64,000 nt of DNA from Planctomycetota bacterium (GTDB lineage Bacteria; Planctomycetota; Uabimicrobiia; Uabimicrobiales; Uabimicrobiaceae): positions 25,179 to 89,178 of the forward strand of contig JAJDCR010000084.1 in NCBI GenBank assembly GCA_029260735.1, in the 5' to 3' direction. Made by a program: the position numbers and the translations under genes. Shown here piece after piece: positions 25,776-35,805 of this stretch. Each line of letters opens with the position of its first letter. Position 1 is the first letter of the stretch. The notes below the pieces were generated by a model. It was not told the DNA's origin. It worked only from the letters and a program-made list of their open reading frames with translations, and did not search any database.

Positions 25776-28700
25776 TTTGGAGAAAAGAATAGCAGCTCTT
25801 TCCCCAGAGAAGCGTGAGCTTTTACTGAGACAGTTAGCCCAAAAAAAGCAAAAGAAGCCCAAAGCTTTTCCGGAAATCCCCTGTTGTTCCCGAGATCAAA
25901 AAGTATTTCCTCTTTCTTTTTCTCAACAGAGGCTCTGGTTTTTAGAAAAACTAGAGCCGGGTCTTTCTACCTATCATATTCCGGGAGCTTTGCGCATTGA
26001 GGGAGAACTAAAATACGATGATCTCAAAAGAAGTTTAGAGTATTTGGGAGAGCGCCATGAAAGTCTCCGATTGCACTTTCCTCCCTCAGAAGAGGAACCT
26101 TCTCAAGCTATCCAAGAAACTATTGCCATTGACCTTGAATATATAGACTTAAGCCACCTGTCATTTGAAAATAAAGAGCTTATAAGGTCTGGACAAATTC
26201 AAGTTTCCGCCTTTGTTGAGAAAATAAAGGAACCTTTCGACTTAGAAAACGGTCCTCTTTTCCGGACGACACTGTTCTCGCTAGGTCAAGACGAATATCT
26301 TTTTTTACTGGTTATCCACCATATCATTTCTGATGCTTGGTCTATGGGAGTTATGGTCAAGGAAATTGCCGAGATTTATACGGCTTTTCAAAGAAAACAA
26401 AATCCTGCTCTAGCTCCTCTTCGTGTTCACTATGTTGACTTTGCTTTTTGGCAAAAACAGTGGCTAAATGAAGAGAGACAAGAAAAACTCCTGGACTATT
26501 GGCGCCATCAACTCCAAGACCCTCCGCCTCCTTTATCTTTGCCTTATGATTTTTTTCGACCGAAGCGGCAAACTTTTCAAGGAAATCAACAAAGCTTTCA
26601 AATTCCTTCTTCCTTGCTGGCAAAACTTAAAAAAATTGCCCAAGAAGAGGAGGCCACTCTCTTTATGATCCTAGTTAGTACTTTTCAACTATTGTTGTCT
26701 CGTTATAGTGGACAAGAAGATGTTCTTATTGGAACTCCCAGCGCTAATCGTCCCAGAAAAGAACTGGAAGCTTTGATCGGCTTTTTTGTCAATACTCTGG
26801 TTTTACGAAGCCAATGTTCAGGGAATATGACTTGGTTAGAATTTTTAGCCCAGGTAAAAGAAACTACTTTGGCCGCATACTCTCATCAAGATATTCCTTT
26901 TGAAAAACTAGTTGAGGAAACACAACCTACCCGCGACTTAAGTCGCTCGCCTCTTTTTCAAGTTCTTTTTGCCTGGCAAAATGTTCCCTCTCAAATTCTC
27001 TCTCTGCCTAGTTTAAAATGGTCTTCTCTTCCTTTAGAAAAAGAAACCGCCAAGTTTGATCTAAGTGTTTACCTGAGCGAAAAAGATAATCAAGTGCAAG
27101 GAATTTGGGAGTATAATACCGATCTATTTCGCCCAGCTACGATTATTCAAATGAGCGAACATTACCATGCCCTTTTGGAGTCTATTACAAAGAACCCCCA
27201 TCAGAAACTCGTTGAGATAAATATGATAACGCTCAACGAAAAACAGATGGAAGAAGCCAGAGAAATTCACTCTCAAAGAGACTACGAAAATGTCGGCACT
27301 CTCAAAAACTGGTTAGAGAAGCAAGCACGGACTACTCCAAAAAACTTGGCCTTAGTCAGTGAAGGCTTTCAGATGACTTACGCTCAGCTACATACGAAGA
27401 GCAACCAGTGGGCTCATTATCTTCATTCCTGTGGACTAGAAAGAGACGAGGTGGTGGGAGTTTGCCTTAAACGCTCTCCTGAAATGGTTTTAGCTATACT
27501 TGCTATTGTTAAAGCAGGGGGAGCCTATTTGCCCATTGACCCCACTTTGCCAAAAAAACGAAAAGCTTTTATGCTAGAGGACGCTGGCACTCGCTTTGTT
27601 ATTAGTAAAAAAGAAAAAGAAGAGGAAGATACTAGCTGGATAGAGAGCAAGATAAAGCTTTTGCTCTGTGATAAAATTTCTTTGGAAGAAAGCTCAGGGG
27701 AAAACCTTGTTCTTGATCTTTCTCCTGAAAACCTTGCTTATGTAATTTATACTTCGGGTTCAACGGGCCTTCCTAAAGGGGTTATGGTTCCTCACCGAGG
27801 AATTGTCAATCGTCTGCAATGGATGCAAGAAGCCTACTCTTTAGATAAAAATGACCGAGTTCTGCAAAAAACTCCCTTTAGCTTTGATGTTTCTGTCTGG
27901 GAATTCTTTTGGCCTCTCTTAACAGGGGCTTGTTTAGTGGTGGCTCCTCCCAAAAGTCACCAAGACAGCGCGTGGTTAAAACGGATTGTTCTAGAAAACC
28001 AAATCACGATTCTCCACTTTGTCCCCTCTATGCTCGATGTATTTCTCCAAGAGCCTGATTTAGCGGAACACTGCTCTTCTCTTCGTCAAGTAATTTGTAG
28101 TGGAGAGGCTTTGTCTCTTTCGGTCAGCCAAGGTTTTTATAAACAAGAATTATCTGCTCACTTACATAATCTTTATGGCCCCACAGAAGCCTCTGTTGAT
28201 GTGACTTTTTGGCCTTGCCAAAAAGAAGAACGGGGAACACATGTTCCTATCGGCTTTCCTATTGCCAATACTCAAATACACGTTCTCGATCAAAACTTAA
28301 GACCTGTGGCAACGGGAGTTGTCGGAGAGCTTTATATTGCAGGAGTTGGATTAGCCAGGGGTTATCTAAAACGAGCAGACCTGAGCGCGGAAAAATTTTT
28401 ACCCAATCCCTTCTCGAAGCAACCAGGCTCTCGCTTGTATCGTTCTGGGGATCTTGCTCGCTATGATGACCAAGGGAAAATTGAGTATGTCGGAAGAGTC
28501 GATGATCAGGTCAAAATTAGAGGTTTTCGCATCGAGTTAGGAGAAATCGAAGCCACTCTCCAAGATCATACGGAAATATCTCAGGCAAAAGTTATCGTGC
28601 AAACAAAAGCCCAAGAGAAATTCTTAGTCGCTTACCTCTTAAGTAAACAGAGCGATTTAGATACCCAAGAAATCCACGACTACTGTACAAAAAAACTACC

Positions 28701-31700
28701 TCCTGCCATGATCCCGAGTGCTTTTATTGTCTTGGCTCAATTTCCCTTGACTCGGCATGGAAAAATAGATTGGAAAGCTCTTCCTCAGCCTAAAAAAATG
28801 GGTCTAGATCTAAAAAAGCAATTCATTGCAGCGCAAACTCCTTTACAAGAGTCACTTGTGACTATATGGGAAGAGCTTCTCGATCGACACCCTATTGGAA
28901 TTGTTGATGATTTTTTTCAGCTTGGGGGACACTCTCTTCTTGCAATTAAGCTAGTTTCTCGATTGAATCAAAGTTTGGAAATAGATCTTCCTTTGCGGAC
29001 AATTTTTGAGAGAACAAATATCGAAAAGTTGGCCCAAGAGCTAGAGGAAATTCTCTCGAAAGCAAATCCGAAAATTTCTCCTATTACCCGCACAGCTCTG
29101 CAAGAAAGCTACCCTTTGTCTTTTGCTCAGCATCGGCTTTGGTTTTTGGATCAGCTCCAGCCCGGAAGTCCGGCCTATAATATTCCCATGGCTCTACGTT
29201 TGCGAGGTAAACTTCAAGTAGAAATAATGGAGCAAAGCCTCAACCAAGTGATTGAAAAGCAAGATATTTTTGCTAGCCGTTTCTTTAGCGAAGGAGGGCA
29301 ACCTCGGCAGCGAGTCGAAGAATTCTCCTACCAGAAGTTTATTTTTATAGATTTACGTAATTTCCCCTTGGCCCAGCGAAATGAAAAAGCCCAACATTAT
29401 ATCCGACAAGAGAGCCAAAAACCGTTTAATCTTGCCCAAGAAAATCTATGGAGAATGAGTGTTTTGCAAGTGGAGGAAGATGAGTATATTCTCCTTTTCT
29501 TAACCCACCATATCGTTTTTGATGGCTCCGTGGAGATTTTTCTAGAGCAACTTGTGAAAACCTACCAAGCGAAAATTTCAGGAGAAGATTTTTCAGGCCC
29601 TCAGCTCAAGGTTTCTTATCGCGACTATGCTGTTTGGCAAAGAGAGCTGCTCGAAGGAGAAATCCTCGCCGAACAAATGGAGTATTGGAAGAAGAAACTA
29701 GGAGGAGAACTTCCTGTCTTGCAATTGCCTACGGATCGCCCTCGCCCTAACATATATTCCTTTAAAGGAAGTCGCTTTGCTTTTGAGCTCCCTCTTGATT
29801 TAACGGAAAAGTTGAAAGATCTTAGCCAAAGAGAAGGAAGTACCCTTTTTATGACTTTGTTGGCCGCTTTTTCTACTCTTCTCCATCGCTACAGCGAACA
29901 AGAAGATATTGTTGTCGGAACTCCCATTAACAACCGCAATCGTGAAGAAATTCGAGATCTAGTAGGGTGCTTTGTCAATACTCTAGCTCTTCGAGCTGAT
30001 CTCTCCAAAAACCCCTCCTTTTCGAATCTCTTAGAACAAGTCCGCACAACTACCTTAGATGCTTACAGCCACCAAGACGTTCCCTTTGAAATGCTCGTTG
30101 AAAAACTCCAGCCTAAAAGAAGCTTAAGCCACACTCCTATTTTTCAAAGCATGCTTGTTGTCCAGCATGTTAGTATGGAAAAGCTCGCTTTACCTGACCT
30201 AGAGGTAGAAGCCCTGGAAGCGCACAGCGAAAGAACTCGCTTTGATCTTTTGCTTAGTTTAAATGAAAACAGCCAAGGAATGACAGCTCGTTTAGAGTAC
30301 AACACTGATTTATTTGACCTTTCGACAATCGAACGTTTTGTTCAAAGCTTTCAAAACCTTCTTTACTCTATTGTTGAGAATCCCCAAATAACAGTAAAAG
30401 AACTCTCTTTGCTCTCTTCTTCTCAAAAACAAGAACTGGTTTATGAGTGGAATCGAACGGGCTCTTTTTATCGGCAAAATTTACGTTTAGAAAATCTCTT
30501 TGAAGAGCAAGTTCAAAAAACTCCTGATCTTCCTGCCGTAATTTTTCAAAATGATACTTGGTCCTACCAAGAAATTAACAGCCAGGCAAACCAAGTCGCT
30601 CATTTGTTAAAAACTCAGGGAGTAAAACGAGGGGATTGGGTCGGAGTTTTTCTCGACCGCTCTATGATAATGATTCCTGCTCTCTTAGGAATTTTTAAAG
30701 CGGGTGCGGCCTATTTACCTCTCAATGCAAGTTTACCAGAGCTGCGTTTAAAGGTTATCTTGGAGTCTCTTCAGGTTTACTCTGTCATCACTGAGAAAAA
30801 GCTGATGCCCTCTCTTCTTTCTCTAAAGCCAGAGCTGCCTAGTCTAGAGCATATTTTTTCTTGGGATGAAGAGGAAGAAAAAACAGTAGAAGGGCTCCAT
30901 ATATCAAACACAAGTGACTGGAAAAAACAAAGTACAGAAAATCTCTCCTCTATAGGCAGTTCTCAAGACAGAGCCTATGTTATTTTTACTTCCGGCTCTA
31001 CCGGACAACCCAAAGGGGTGATTGTCAATCACCGAGCAGTTCTTAATTTAATTGATTGGGCTAATCCCCATTTTTCTCTGAACGAAAAAGACCGCGGACT
31101 TTTCATAACCTCATTGAGTTTTGATCTCTCAGTTTATGATGTTTTTGGTCTTTTAGCGACAGGAGCGAGTATAAGATTGGCTTCCAGTGAAGAAACAGAG
31201 AGTCCTCAAAAACTCTGCCAAGTACTTTGCCAAGAAAATATCACCTTCTGGAATTCAGCTCCTCAAGCTCTCCAGCAACTAGTGCCTTTCTTTACCAAGG
31301 AAAATCTTCCCCATAGCTCTCTTCGCTTGGTCTTTTTAAGCGGAGACTGGATTCCTGTTTCGCTTCCCGATCAAGTGCGCCGTGTTTTTCCCCAAGCCAA
31401 AGTTATATCCTTGGGAGGTGCAACCGAAGCAACTGTTTGGTCTAACTACTATCCCATCGAAGAAGTCTCCCCTTCTTGGTCGAGCATTCCCTACGGAAAA
31501 CCCATTTCTAATGCCCAGTACTATATTCTAAATTCTGAGCTGAGTCCTTGTCCGGTAGGAGTACCAGGAGACCTTTACATCGCAGGAGACTGTTTGGCCG
31601 AAGGATACCATGACCCGCTTCTTACGGCCGAACGTTTTCTCCCCAACCCTTTTTCTGTCAAACCAGGGGAGCGCATTTACAAAACGGGAGACCGTGCTTG

Positions 31701-32334
31701 CTATTGGCCTGACGGTAATATGGAATTTCTCGGACGCAATGATTACCAAGTGAAAATCCGAGGTTTTCGCGTCGAGCTAGGTGAAATTGAAGTCCATTTG
31801 AGCCAGCATGCTCAGATCAAAGAATGCGTTGTCACAACAGAAGAAAGAGCCGGACAAAAACGCCTTGTTGCCTACTTAGTCCACACGGACAACATTGTCA
31901 TAAATAACTCCGACTTACAAGATTTCTTAAAAGCAAAGCTTCCCGAGTATATGGTGCCAGACACCTACATCCTTCTAAACAATCTTCCTCTCACTGCCAA
32001 TGGAAAACTCAATTACGCCGCTCTTCCCAAAGCCGAAGCCAGTGAAGCACAAGAGAGAGAGTTCTTAGAACCCGAGAATGAGACAGAAGAGGTTCTCCTC
32101 GAAATCTGGCAAGAACTTCTGGGAGAAGAGGAAATTAGCACAAACGATAATTTCTTTGCCCAAGGAGGCCACTCTCTTCTGGCAACGCAAATGATTTCGC
32201 GCTTGGAGGAGTGCTTTGAAATTTCTGTTTCTTTACGCTCCGTTTTTGAAAACCCCACCATTTCTCTTTTGGCTTTGGAAGTAGAGCGAATTTTGATTGA
32301 GGAGCTAGATAAATTTGAAGATGAGGATGAGTAG
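25768..32334 (+). CDS. Two-module non-ribosomal peptide synthetase (C-A-T-C-A-T)
   Basis: 2188 residues. A basic N-terminal helix (LSPEKRELLLRQL) is followed by C1 (about 45-470; HHIISDAW), A1 (480-1010; YTSGSTGLPKG near 661), T1 (LGGHSLL near 1051), C2 (1115-1540; HHIVFDG), A2 (1560-2060; FTSGSTGQPKG near 1740) and T2 (QGGHSLL near 2131). By hand the A1 pocket reads D-V-W-H-I-S-L-V-D-K, the EntF-like serine code. A2 reads D-L-Y-N-F-S-L-V-W-K with GGATEA, close to the cysteine code. There is no epimerase, cyclisation or thioesterase domain. The protein ends in an acidic tail (DKFEDEDE). An N-terminal C domain suggests acyl initiation or an upstream partner. Predictions come from motif alignment by eye. 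Confidence 0.93.
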   Translation: MSDLEKRIAALSPEKRELLLRQLAQKKQKKPKAFPEIPCCSRDQKVFPLSFSQQRLWFLEKLEPGLSTYHIPGALRIEGELKYDDLKRSLEYLGERHESLRLHFPPSEEEPSQAIQETIAIDLEYIDLSHLSFENKELIRSGQIQVSAFVEKIKEPFDLENGPLFRTTLFSLGQDEYLFLLVIHHIISDAWSMGVMVKEIAEIYTAFQRKQNPALAPLRVHYVDFAFWQKQWLNEERQEKLLDYWRHQLQDPPPPLSLPYDFFRPKRQTFQGNQQSFQIPSSLLAKLKKIAQEEEATLFMILVSTFQLLLSRYSGQEDVLIGTPSANRPRKELEALIGFFVNTLVLRSQCSGNMTWLEFLAQVKETTLAAYSHQDIPFEKLVEETQPTRDLSRSPLFQVLFAWQNVPSQILSLPSLKWSSLPLEKETAKFDLSVYLSEKDNQVQGIWEYNTDLFRPATIIQMSEHYHALLESITKNPHQKLVEINMITLNEKQMEEAREIHSQRDYENVGTLKNWLEKQARTTPKNLALVSEGFQMTYAQLHTKSNQWAHYLHSCGLERDEVVGVCLKRSPEMVLAILAIVKAGGAYLPIDPTLPKKRKAFMLEDAGTRFVISKKEKEEEDTSWIESKIKLLLCDKISLEESSGENLVLDLSPENLAYVIYTSGSTGLPKGVMVPHRGIVNRLQWMQEAYSLDKNDRVLQKTPFSFDVSVWEFFWPLLTGACLVVAPPKSHQDSAWLKRIVLENQITILHFVPSMLDVFLQEPDLAEHCSSLRQVICSGEALSLSVSQGFYKQELSAHLHNLYGPTEASVDVTFWPCQKEERGTHVPIGFPIANTQIHVLDQNLRPVATGVVGELYIAGVGLARGYLKRADLSAEKFLPNPFSKQPGSRLYRSGDLARYDDQGKIEYVGRVDDQVKIRGFRIELGEIEATLQDHTEISQAKVIVQTKAQEKFLVAYLLSKQSDLDTQEIHDYCTKKLPPAMIPSAFIVLAQFPLTRHGKIDWKALPQPKKMGLDLKKQFIAAQTPLQESLVTIWEELLDRHPIGIVDDFFQLGGHSLLAIKLVSRLNQSLEIDLPLRTIFERTNIEKLAQELEEILSKANPKISPITRTALQESYPLSFAQHRLWFLDQLQPGSPAYNIPMALRLRGKLQVEIMEQSLNQVIEKQDIFASRFFSEGGQPRQRVEEFSYQKFIFIDLRNFPLAQRNEKAQHYIRQESQKPFNLAQENLWRMSVLQVEEDEYILLFLTHHIVFDGSVEIFLEQLVKTYQAKISGEDFSGPQLKVSYRDYAVWQRELLEGEILAEQMEYWKKKLGGELPVLQLPTDRPRPNIYSFKGSRFAFELPLDLTEKLKDLSQREGSTLFMTLLAAFSTLLHRYSEQEDIVVGTPINNRNREEIRDLVGCFVNTLALRADLSKNPSFSNLLEQVRTTTLDAYSHQDVPFEMLVEKLQPKRSLSHTPIFQSMLVVQHVSMEKLALPDLEVEALEAHSERTRFDLLLSLNENSQGMTARLEYNTDLFDLSTIERFVQSFQNLLYSIVENPQITVKELSLLSSSQKQELVYEWNRTGSFYRQNLRLENLFEEQVQKTPDLPAVIFQNDTWSYQEINSQANQVAHLLKTQGVKRGDWVGVFLDRSMIMIPALLGIFKAGAAYLPLNASLPELRLKVILESLQVYSVITEKKLMPSLLSLKPELPSLEHIFSWDEEEEKTVEGLHISNTSDWKKQSTENLSSIGSSQDRAYVIFTSGSTGQPKGVIVNHRAVLNLIDWANPHFSLNEKDRGLFITSLSFDLSVYDVFGLLATGASIRLASSEETESPQKLCQVLCQENITFWNSAPQALQQLVPFFTKENLPHSSLRLVFLSGDWIPVSLPDQVRRVFPQAKVISLGGATEATVWSNYYPIEEVSPSWSSIPYGKPISNAQYYILNSELSPCPVGVPGDLYIAGDCLAEGYHDPLLTAERFLPNPFSVKPGERIYKTGDRACYWPDGNMEFLGRNDYQVKIRGFRVELGEIEVHLSQHAQIKECVVTTEERAGQKRLVAYLVHTDNIVINNSDLQDFLKAKLPEYMVPDTYILLNNLPLTANGKLNYAALPKAEASEAQEREFLEPENETEEVLLEIWQELLGEEEISTNDNFFAQGGHSLLATQMISRLEECFEISVSLRSVFENPTISLLALEVERILIEELDKFEDEDE

Positions 32335-32353
32335 GTCTAAAATTTGAGAGATA

Positions 32354-32752
32354 ATGGCAATGAAAAATACTTTTTCTTCTCCTGCTAGAAGAGTTATTCT
32401 TACTAGCACTGCTGCTTTTATCGTCTATGGCTCATGGGCTTTGTTTATCAATTTTTCATATGGCTTAAGCATTGCTCTATGGGCCTGTTTTGCTCAGGGA
32501 ATTTCTAGCACTCTATCAACTCTATTGATTACCACTCTGATTGAGCTGTTTTTTACTCAATTTGGTCATAGTAAAATAGCCCTCTTACTCTCTGGATTGC
32601 TCCCTCCTACTTTGACCACGTTTATCCATGCCGCTATGCAGTGGATAGTTCGCACACCAGACATCACAATAACTATTCTTCCTTCTGTTGTGATGGGCTA
32701 TATTTTCTCTGCTTTGTACTTACGAGCTCTCATATATTTGGAAGAAGAATAG
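32354..32752 (+). CDS. Small four-helix membrane protein
   Basis: 132 residues with about four hydrophobic helices (about 14-34, 38-62, 72-92 and 105-127) and almost no soluble part. Two possible ATGs (32354 and 32360) lie close together; GAGAGA upstream suits either. It begins 19 nt after the NRPS stop and may be co-transcribed. I recognise no family. A role in export or immunity for the peptide product is possible from position only. Confidence 0.6.
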   Translation: MAMKNTFSSPARRVILTSTAAFIVYGSWALFINFSYGLSIALWACFAQGISSTLSTLLITTLIELFFTQFGHSKIALLLSGLLPPTLTTFIHAAMQWIVRTPDITITILPSVVMGYIFSALYLRALIYLEEE

Positions 32753-32816
32753 ATGAGTGGTAAATATGCGAAAAGATGAGGGATGGCACAAAAACTAATC
32801 TAGAAAGTAAATCATT

Positions 32817-33377
32817 ATGAATCCTATGCTACTGGATATTCCTAAAGAGTTTGAAAGTGAACGACTTTTCTTACGGATGTATAAAGAAGGTGACGGAGAG
32901 ATCTTATACAACACGATGAGAACAAATAGGAAGCATTTAGAAAAAATTATGCCTGACTTTGTTTTGAATGTCAAAAGCGCAAGAGAAGCAGAAGGACTTA
33001 TCTTTCAACTAATAGCAGACTGGTATACTCGCAAAAGATTTGTCTTGGGGTGCTGGGAAAAAACAACAAAAAATTTTGTTGCAGAAATTTATCTAGATCC
33101 AATTAATTGGAACGTCCCTCTCGTAGAAATAGGATACTATGTGCTCAAAGATTATCTAGGGAAGGGTTTTGCCACAGAAGCCGTCAATAGAACTGTAAAG
33201 TTTGCTTTTCAGCATCTACAAATGAACAAAATAATGATCCGCTGTGATGCCGATAATATCGCGAGCTATAAAACGGCAGAGCGTTGTGGTTTCACAAAAG
33301 AAGGTGTTTTAAGTAAGCATTCTCGCAATAAGGAAGGTCTACTTGTAGATCAACTTTGCTATGGAATGACAATCTAA
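32817..33377 (+). CDS. GNAT N-acetyltransferase, RimJ/RimL type
   Basis: 186 residues. SERLFLRMYKEGDGE at the start, an acetyl-CoA loop GKGFATEAVNR near residue 120, and NKIMIRCDADNIASYKTAERCGF near 140-160 are the hallmarks of the ribosomal-protein-Ser/Ala acetyltransferase branch of GNAT enzymes. These acetylate N-terminal or side-chain amines on proteins or small molecules. It lies 64 nt after the small membrane protein, downstream of an NRPS, so tailoring or self-protection is possible but unproven. Confidence 0.85.
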   Translation: MNPMLLDIPKEFESERLFLRMYKEGDGEILYNTMRTNRKHLEKIMPDFVLNVKSAREAEGLIFQLIADWYTRKRFVLGCWEKTTKNFVAEIYLDPINWNVPLVEIGYYVLKDYLGKGFATEAVNRTVKFAFQHLQMNKIMIRCDADNIASYKTAERCGFTKEGVLSKHSRNKEGLLVDQLCYGMTI

Positions 33378-33412
33378 TTATCGATAAGAGAAAAACATAG
33401 AAAGGGAAAACT

Positions 33413-33535
33413 ATGTACTACTTGGCAGATATGGCTTCGGCTTCAGAGTATAAAATTGAGTTAACTTCCTTGTTTCATTTTTTGGCTTTGTATAAAAAAT
33501 CTAATTTGTTTGCAGAAACCATTTTATTAGACTAA
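33413..33535 (+). CDS. Possible 40-residue ORF
   Basis: In the 237-bp gap between the GNAT gene and the LamG gene, an ATG at 33413 preceded by AAAGGGAAAA opens 40 codons ending TAA. The product has a hydrophobic middle (LTSLFHFLALY). No family, so it may be chance. The rest of the gap shows only AT-rich DNA. Confidence 0.2.
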   Translation: MYYLADMASASEYKIELTSLFHFLALYKKSNLFAETILLD

Positions 33536-33614
33536 AATAAATAAAGATACTAGCTTATCAATCAAATAGATTGCAAATTGTTTTTGCTTTGCAATATTAG
33601 GAAAGGGCAGGAAT

Positions 33615-34406
33615 ATGAAGTGCTTTATCGTAATTTTTTCTATTTTTTTATTGAGTAGTTATTTACAAGCTACGACCATAGCTTACTACCGCTTTGAAAC
33701 AGAGAATAGCACAACAGTTATTGATACGGTGGGGTCTGCCAATGGGATACTTTCTGGGGCAACTTTGACTTACCGCAATGATGTCATTGAAGGAATAGTG
33801 CCTCAGACGGGAGAAAGCAATAATCGAAGTCTTGAAATTACAGGAAATCACGTAACCTTCAATTCCCCCTTTCTTCTCCACCAAAATACAGATGCCACTT
33901 TAGAGTTTGCCGTTAGATTTACGGGAAGTCTTAATAGCCACCGAAGCCTCTTTTGGTCCCGATCTATTTCTAGTCCCGACAACAATCGCTTCAATATTTT
34001 TACCGAGGCGAATGGTGATTTATTCTTTGACTACAGAGAGCCTAACGGAACTCTTCATTCTGCAGGAGGAGTAAATATCGCCAACGATGAATGGACTTAC
34101 GTTGCGATGACGAGAGTAATTGATAGTCCCACCCAGCATACTTACTCTATTTTTGTCAATGGGGTTTTAGGAAGCACGGTTATTGACAATAATCCTAATT
34201 TACCAACCGAAAGCGTTTGGGCTTTAGGAACGGGGAGTTGCTGTCCTCAGTTTACAGGTTTTGTCGACGAAATTCGTTTTTCTGATGAGGCTCTCAGCCC
34301 TGGTCAATTTCTTTCTTCCCCCTCTCTTATTCCCGAGTTCAGCAATGTTGTTCTTCTCTTTTTGGGGTTGGGAGGAGTGGCAGTGCGCTCGTTCATCCAA
34401 AAGTGA
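33615..34406 (+). CDS. Secreted LamG-domain protein with PEP-CTERM-like tail
   Basis: 263 residues. A signal peptide (1-19) is followed by a concanavalin-like LamG domain (about 22-230): IAYYRFE at the start, a central DATLEFAVRF strand, DEWTYVAMTR and the closing GFVDEIRFSDEAL. The C-terminus has IPEFS, a hydrophobic helix and RSFIQK, a variant of the PEP-CTERM exosortase sorting signal. No exosortase gene is in the window. Such proteins are exported to the surface or extracellular matrix. A paralogue lies at 52058. Confidence 0.8.
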   Translation: MKCFIVIFSIFLLSSYLQATTIAYYRFETENSTTVIDTVGSANGILSGATLTYRNDVIEGIVPQTGESNNRSLEITGNHVTFNSPFLLHQNTDATLEFAVRFTGSLNSHRSLFWSRSISSPDNNRFNIFTEANGDLFFDYREPNGTLHSAGGVNIANDEWTYVAMTRVIDSPTQHTYSIFVNGVLGSTVIDNNPNLPTESVWALGTGSCCPQFTGFVDEIRFSDEALSPGQFLSSPSLIPEFSNVVLLFLGLGGVAVRSFIQK

Positions 34407-34464
34407 ATTGTTATGTAATATCCAATTTTAAGCATAAGATTCCTCTTCTTGAATGTTTTTTCCT

Positions 34465-35298
34465 CTAGAAATTTTCTATCGCTTTAATAGATTTGTCTAA
34501 GGTAGACTTAGCTTCTTTGTCCCATTCTTTTTCTTGCTGCTCCTTCAAAAAGAATAAAGCACAGAGAGCATCTCGTCCCATCTCTCCCAAAGCATTTGCT
34601 GTAACAGATCTCATTTTTGCGTTTTCATCTGCAATGAACGGAATTAGGAGAGGGACTACTTCGGGAATATTTTCGATTTTTCCTAGAATGTGAACGGCAT
34701 AAAGTCTCGTTTCAGGATCTCCATCTTGGAGAAGAGGAATAAGGGAAGGGACGATTTTTCTTTCTTTGATGTCTCTTAGGCTATGCATAGCATAGTATCG
34801 AACATCAGAGCTTTTATCTTTAAGGGCCACTAGAAGAGCAGGGGCGGCCGAACGTGCTTCTTCTTCCATACTCCCCAAAGCATTGGCAGCATTGGCCCTC
34901 ACCTTATCATTTTCATCTTGGAGAAGTTGAATTAAATCGGGAATGGCTTCTGTGGCCTTTTTACCACTATACAATAGGGCATTGATCGTATAATAGCGGA
35001 CTTCTTCACTATCACTTTGGAGAGATTCTATGAGAGTAGGAATTACAATAGGAGCTTTTTCTGCGATTTGTCCCAACACTTGGGCCGCGCAGTAGCGAAT
35101 TTCTGCATCATTATCATGGAAAACTTCAAAAAGATTATCAAGTGCACAACTCGCCTTCGCTCCCATTTCCCCTAATACTTGCAGAGCATAGCGCTTTGTC
35201 TCGTTATCTTCTCTCTTTAAAACAGAGACAAGCAAAGAGAGAATCTCAGTCATGTCATCTGTTTGTTCCACAAGCTCTTGGAGTTCTTCTTTGTTCAT
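34465..35298 (-). CDS. HEAT-repeat protein
   Basis: 277 residues from ATG 35298, which has AGAGG before it; an upstream in-frame start at 35346 lies in the flanking repeat element. About seven HEAT/PBS-lyase-like repeats of 31-39 residues, each with the pattern DxxxEVRxxAxxALGxIxxxAxxAxPxLxxLLxD. No signal peptide or catalytic segment. An armadillo-like solenoid for protein binding in the cytoplasm. It converges on the LamG gene (58 bp apart) and its 5' side abuts a terminal-inverted-repeat element. Confidence 0.85.
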   Translation of the reverse strand: MNKEELQELVEQTDDMTEILSLLVSVLKREDNETKRYALQVLGEMGAKASCALDNLFEVFHDNDAEIRYCAAQVLGQIAEKAPIVIPTLIESLQSDSEEVRYYTINALLYSGKKATEAIPDLIQLLQDENDKVRANAANALGSMEEEARSAAPALLVALKDKSSDVRYYAMHSLRDIKERKIVPSLIPLLQDGDPETRLYAVHILGKIENIPEVVPLLIPFIADENAKMRSVTANALGEMGRDALCALFFLKEQQEKEWDKEAKSTLDKSIKAIENF

Positions 35299-35340
35299 CC
35301 TCTTTTTCCCATAGTTAAGTCCCCCAATCCCTTCGTATCT

Positions 35341-35546
35341 TACCAAGCGTAACGGACAACCACAAGGGCCCTGCGGGCGGCCTTTGTAGTTGTCCCTACA
35401 GGGTAACTACGCGATAGGAAACAATTTACAAATTGTATCGGGTGGTATTGAACGATTGATTTACCTGAACTCGTCAGCGATATAATGTAGGGACAACTGC
35501 GAGGGCCGTCCGTAAGGACCCTCGTGGTTGTCCGTTACGCCTGGTA
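35341..35546. mobile_element. MITE-like element, copy 1 (terminal inverted repeats)
   Basis: About 206 bp. The left end TACCAAGCGTAACGGACAAC and the right end, reversed, TACCAGGCGTAACGGACAAC match at 19 of 20 positions, extending inward with mismatches. An internal GTAGTTGTCCCTACA has its complement GTAGGGACAACT near the other end. A second copy in opposite orientation is at 51682-51877. No transposase is encoded and no clear target duplication is seen. It takes up most of the 507-bp gap 35299-35805; the remainder (35547-35805) is the NRPS leader, with a possible promoter but no gene. Confidence 0.8.
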
Positions 35547-35805
35547 AAACCTAGTTCCCAAAAAAACCTAATCTTCCTCTTTGGCCGAAGATGTGATCCC
35601 CCCCATATTTACATCTAGTTTCATTTTTCGAACAATCCATCGTCACTTTTTTTCTCGATAAAATCAAGAAAAAATTTGCCTCGAAAAATCCTCAAACAAA
35701 AAATCCTAGAGAGAATTTTTCTTTTGCTTGTCTCCCCCCGGTAAAACGTTAGAATAGAGTAAATTCTGCTTTTCTTACTAAGTTTGACCCAACGGAGCAC
35801 CGGTG

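Noticed and set aside
26316..26340. Inactive first C domain (HHIISDAW, Gly to Ala)
   Set aside because: The catalytic second His and the Asp remain; the Gly is often replaced without loss of function.
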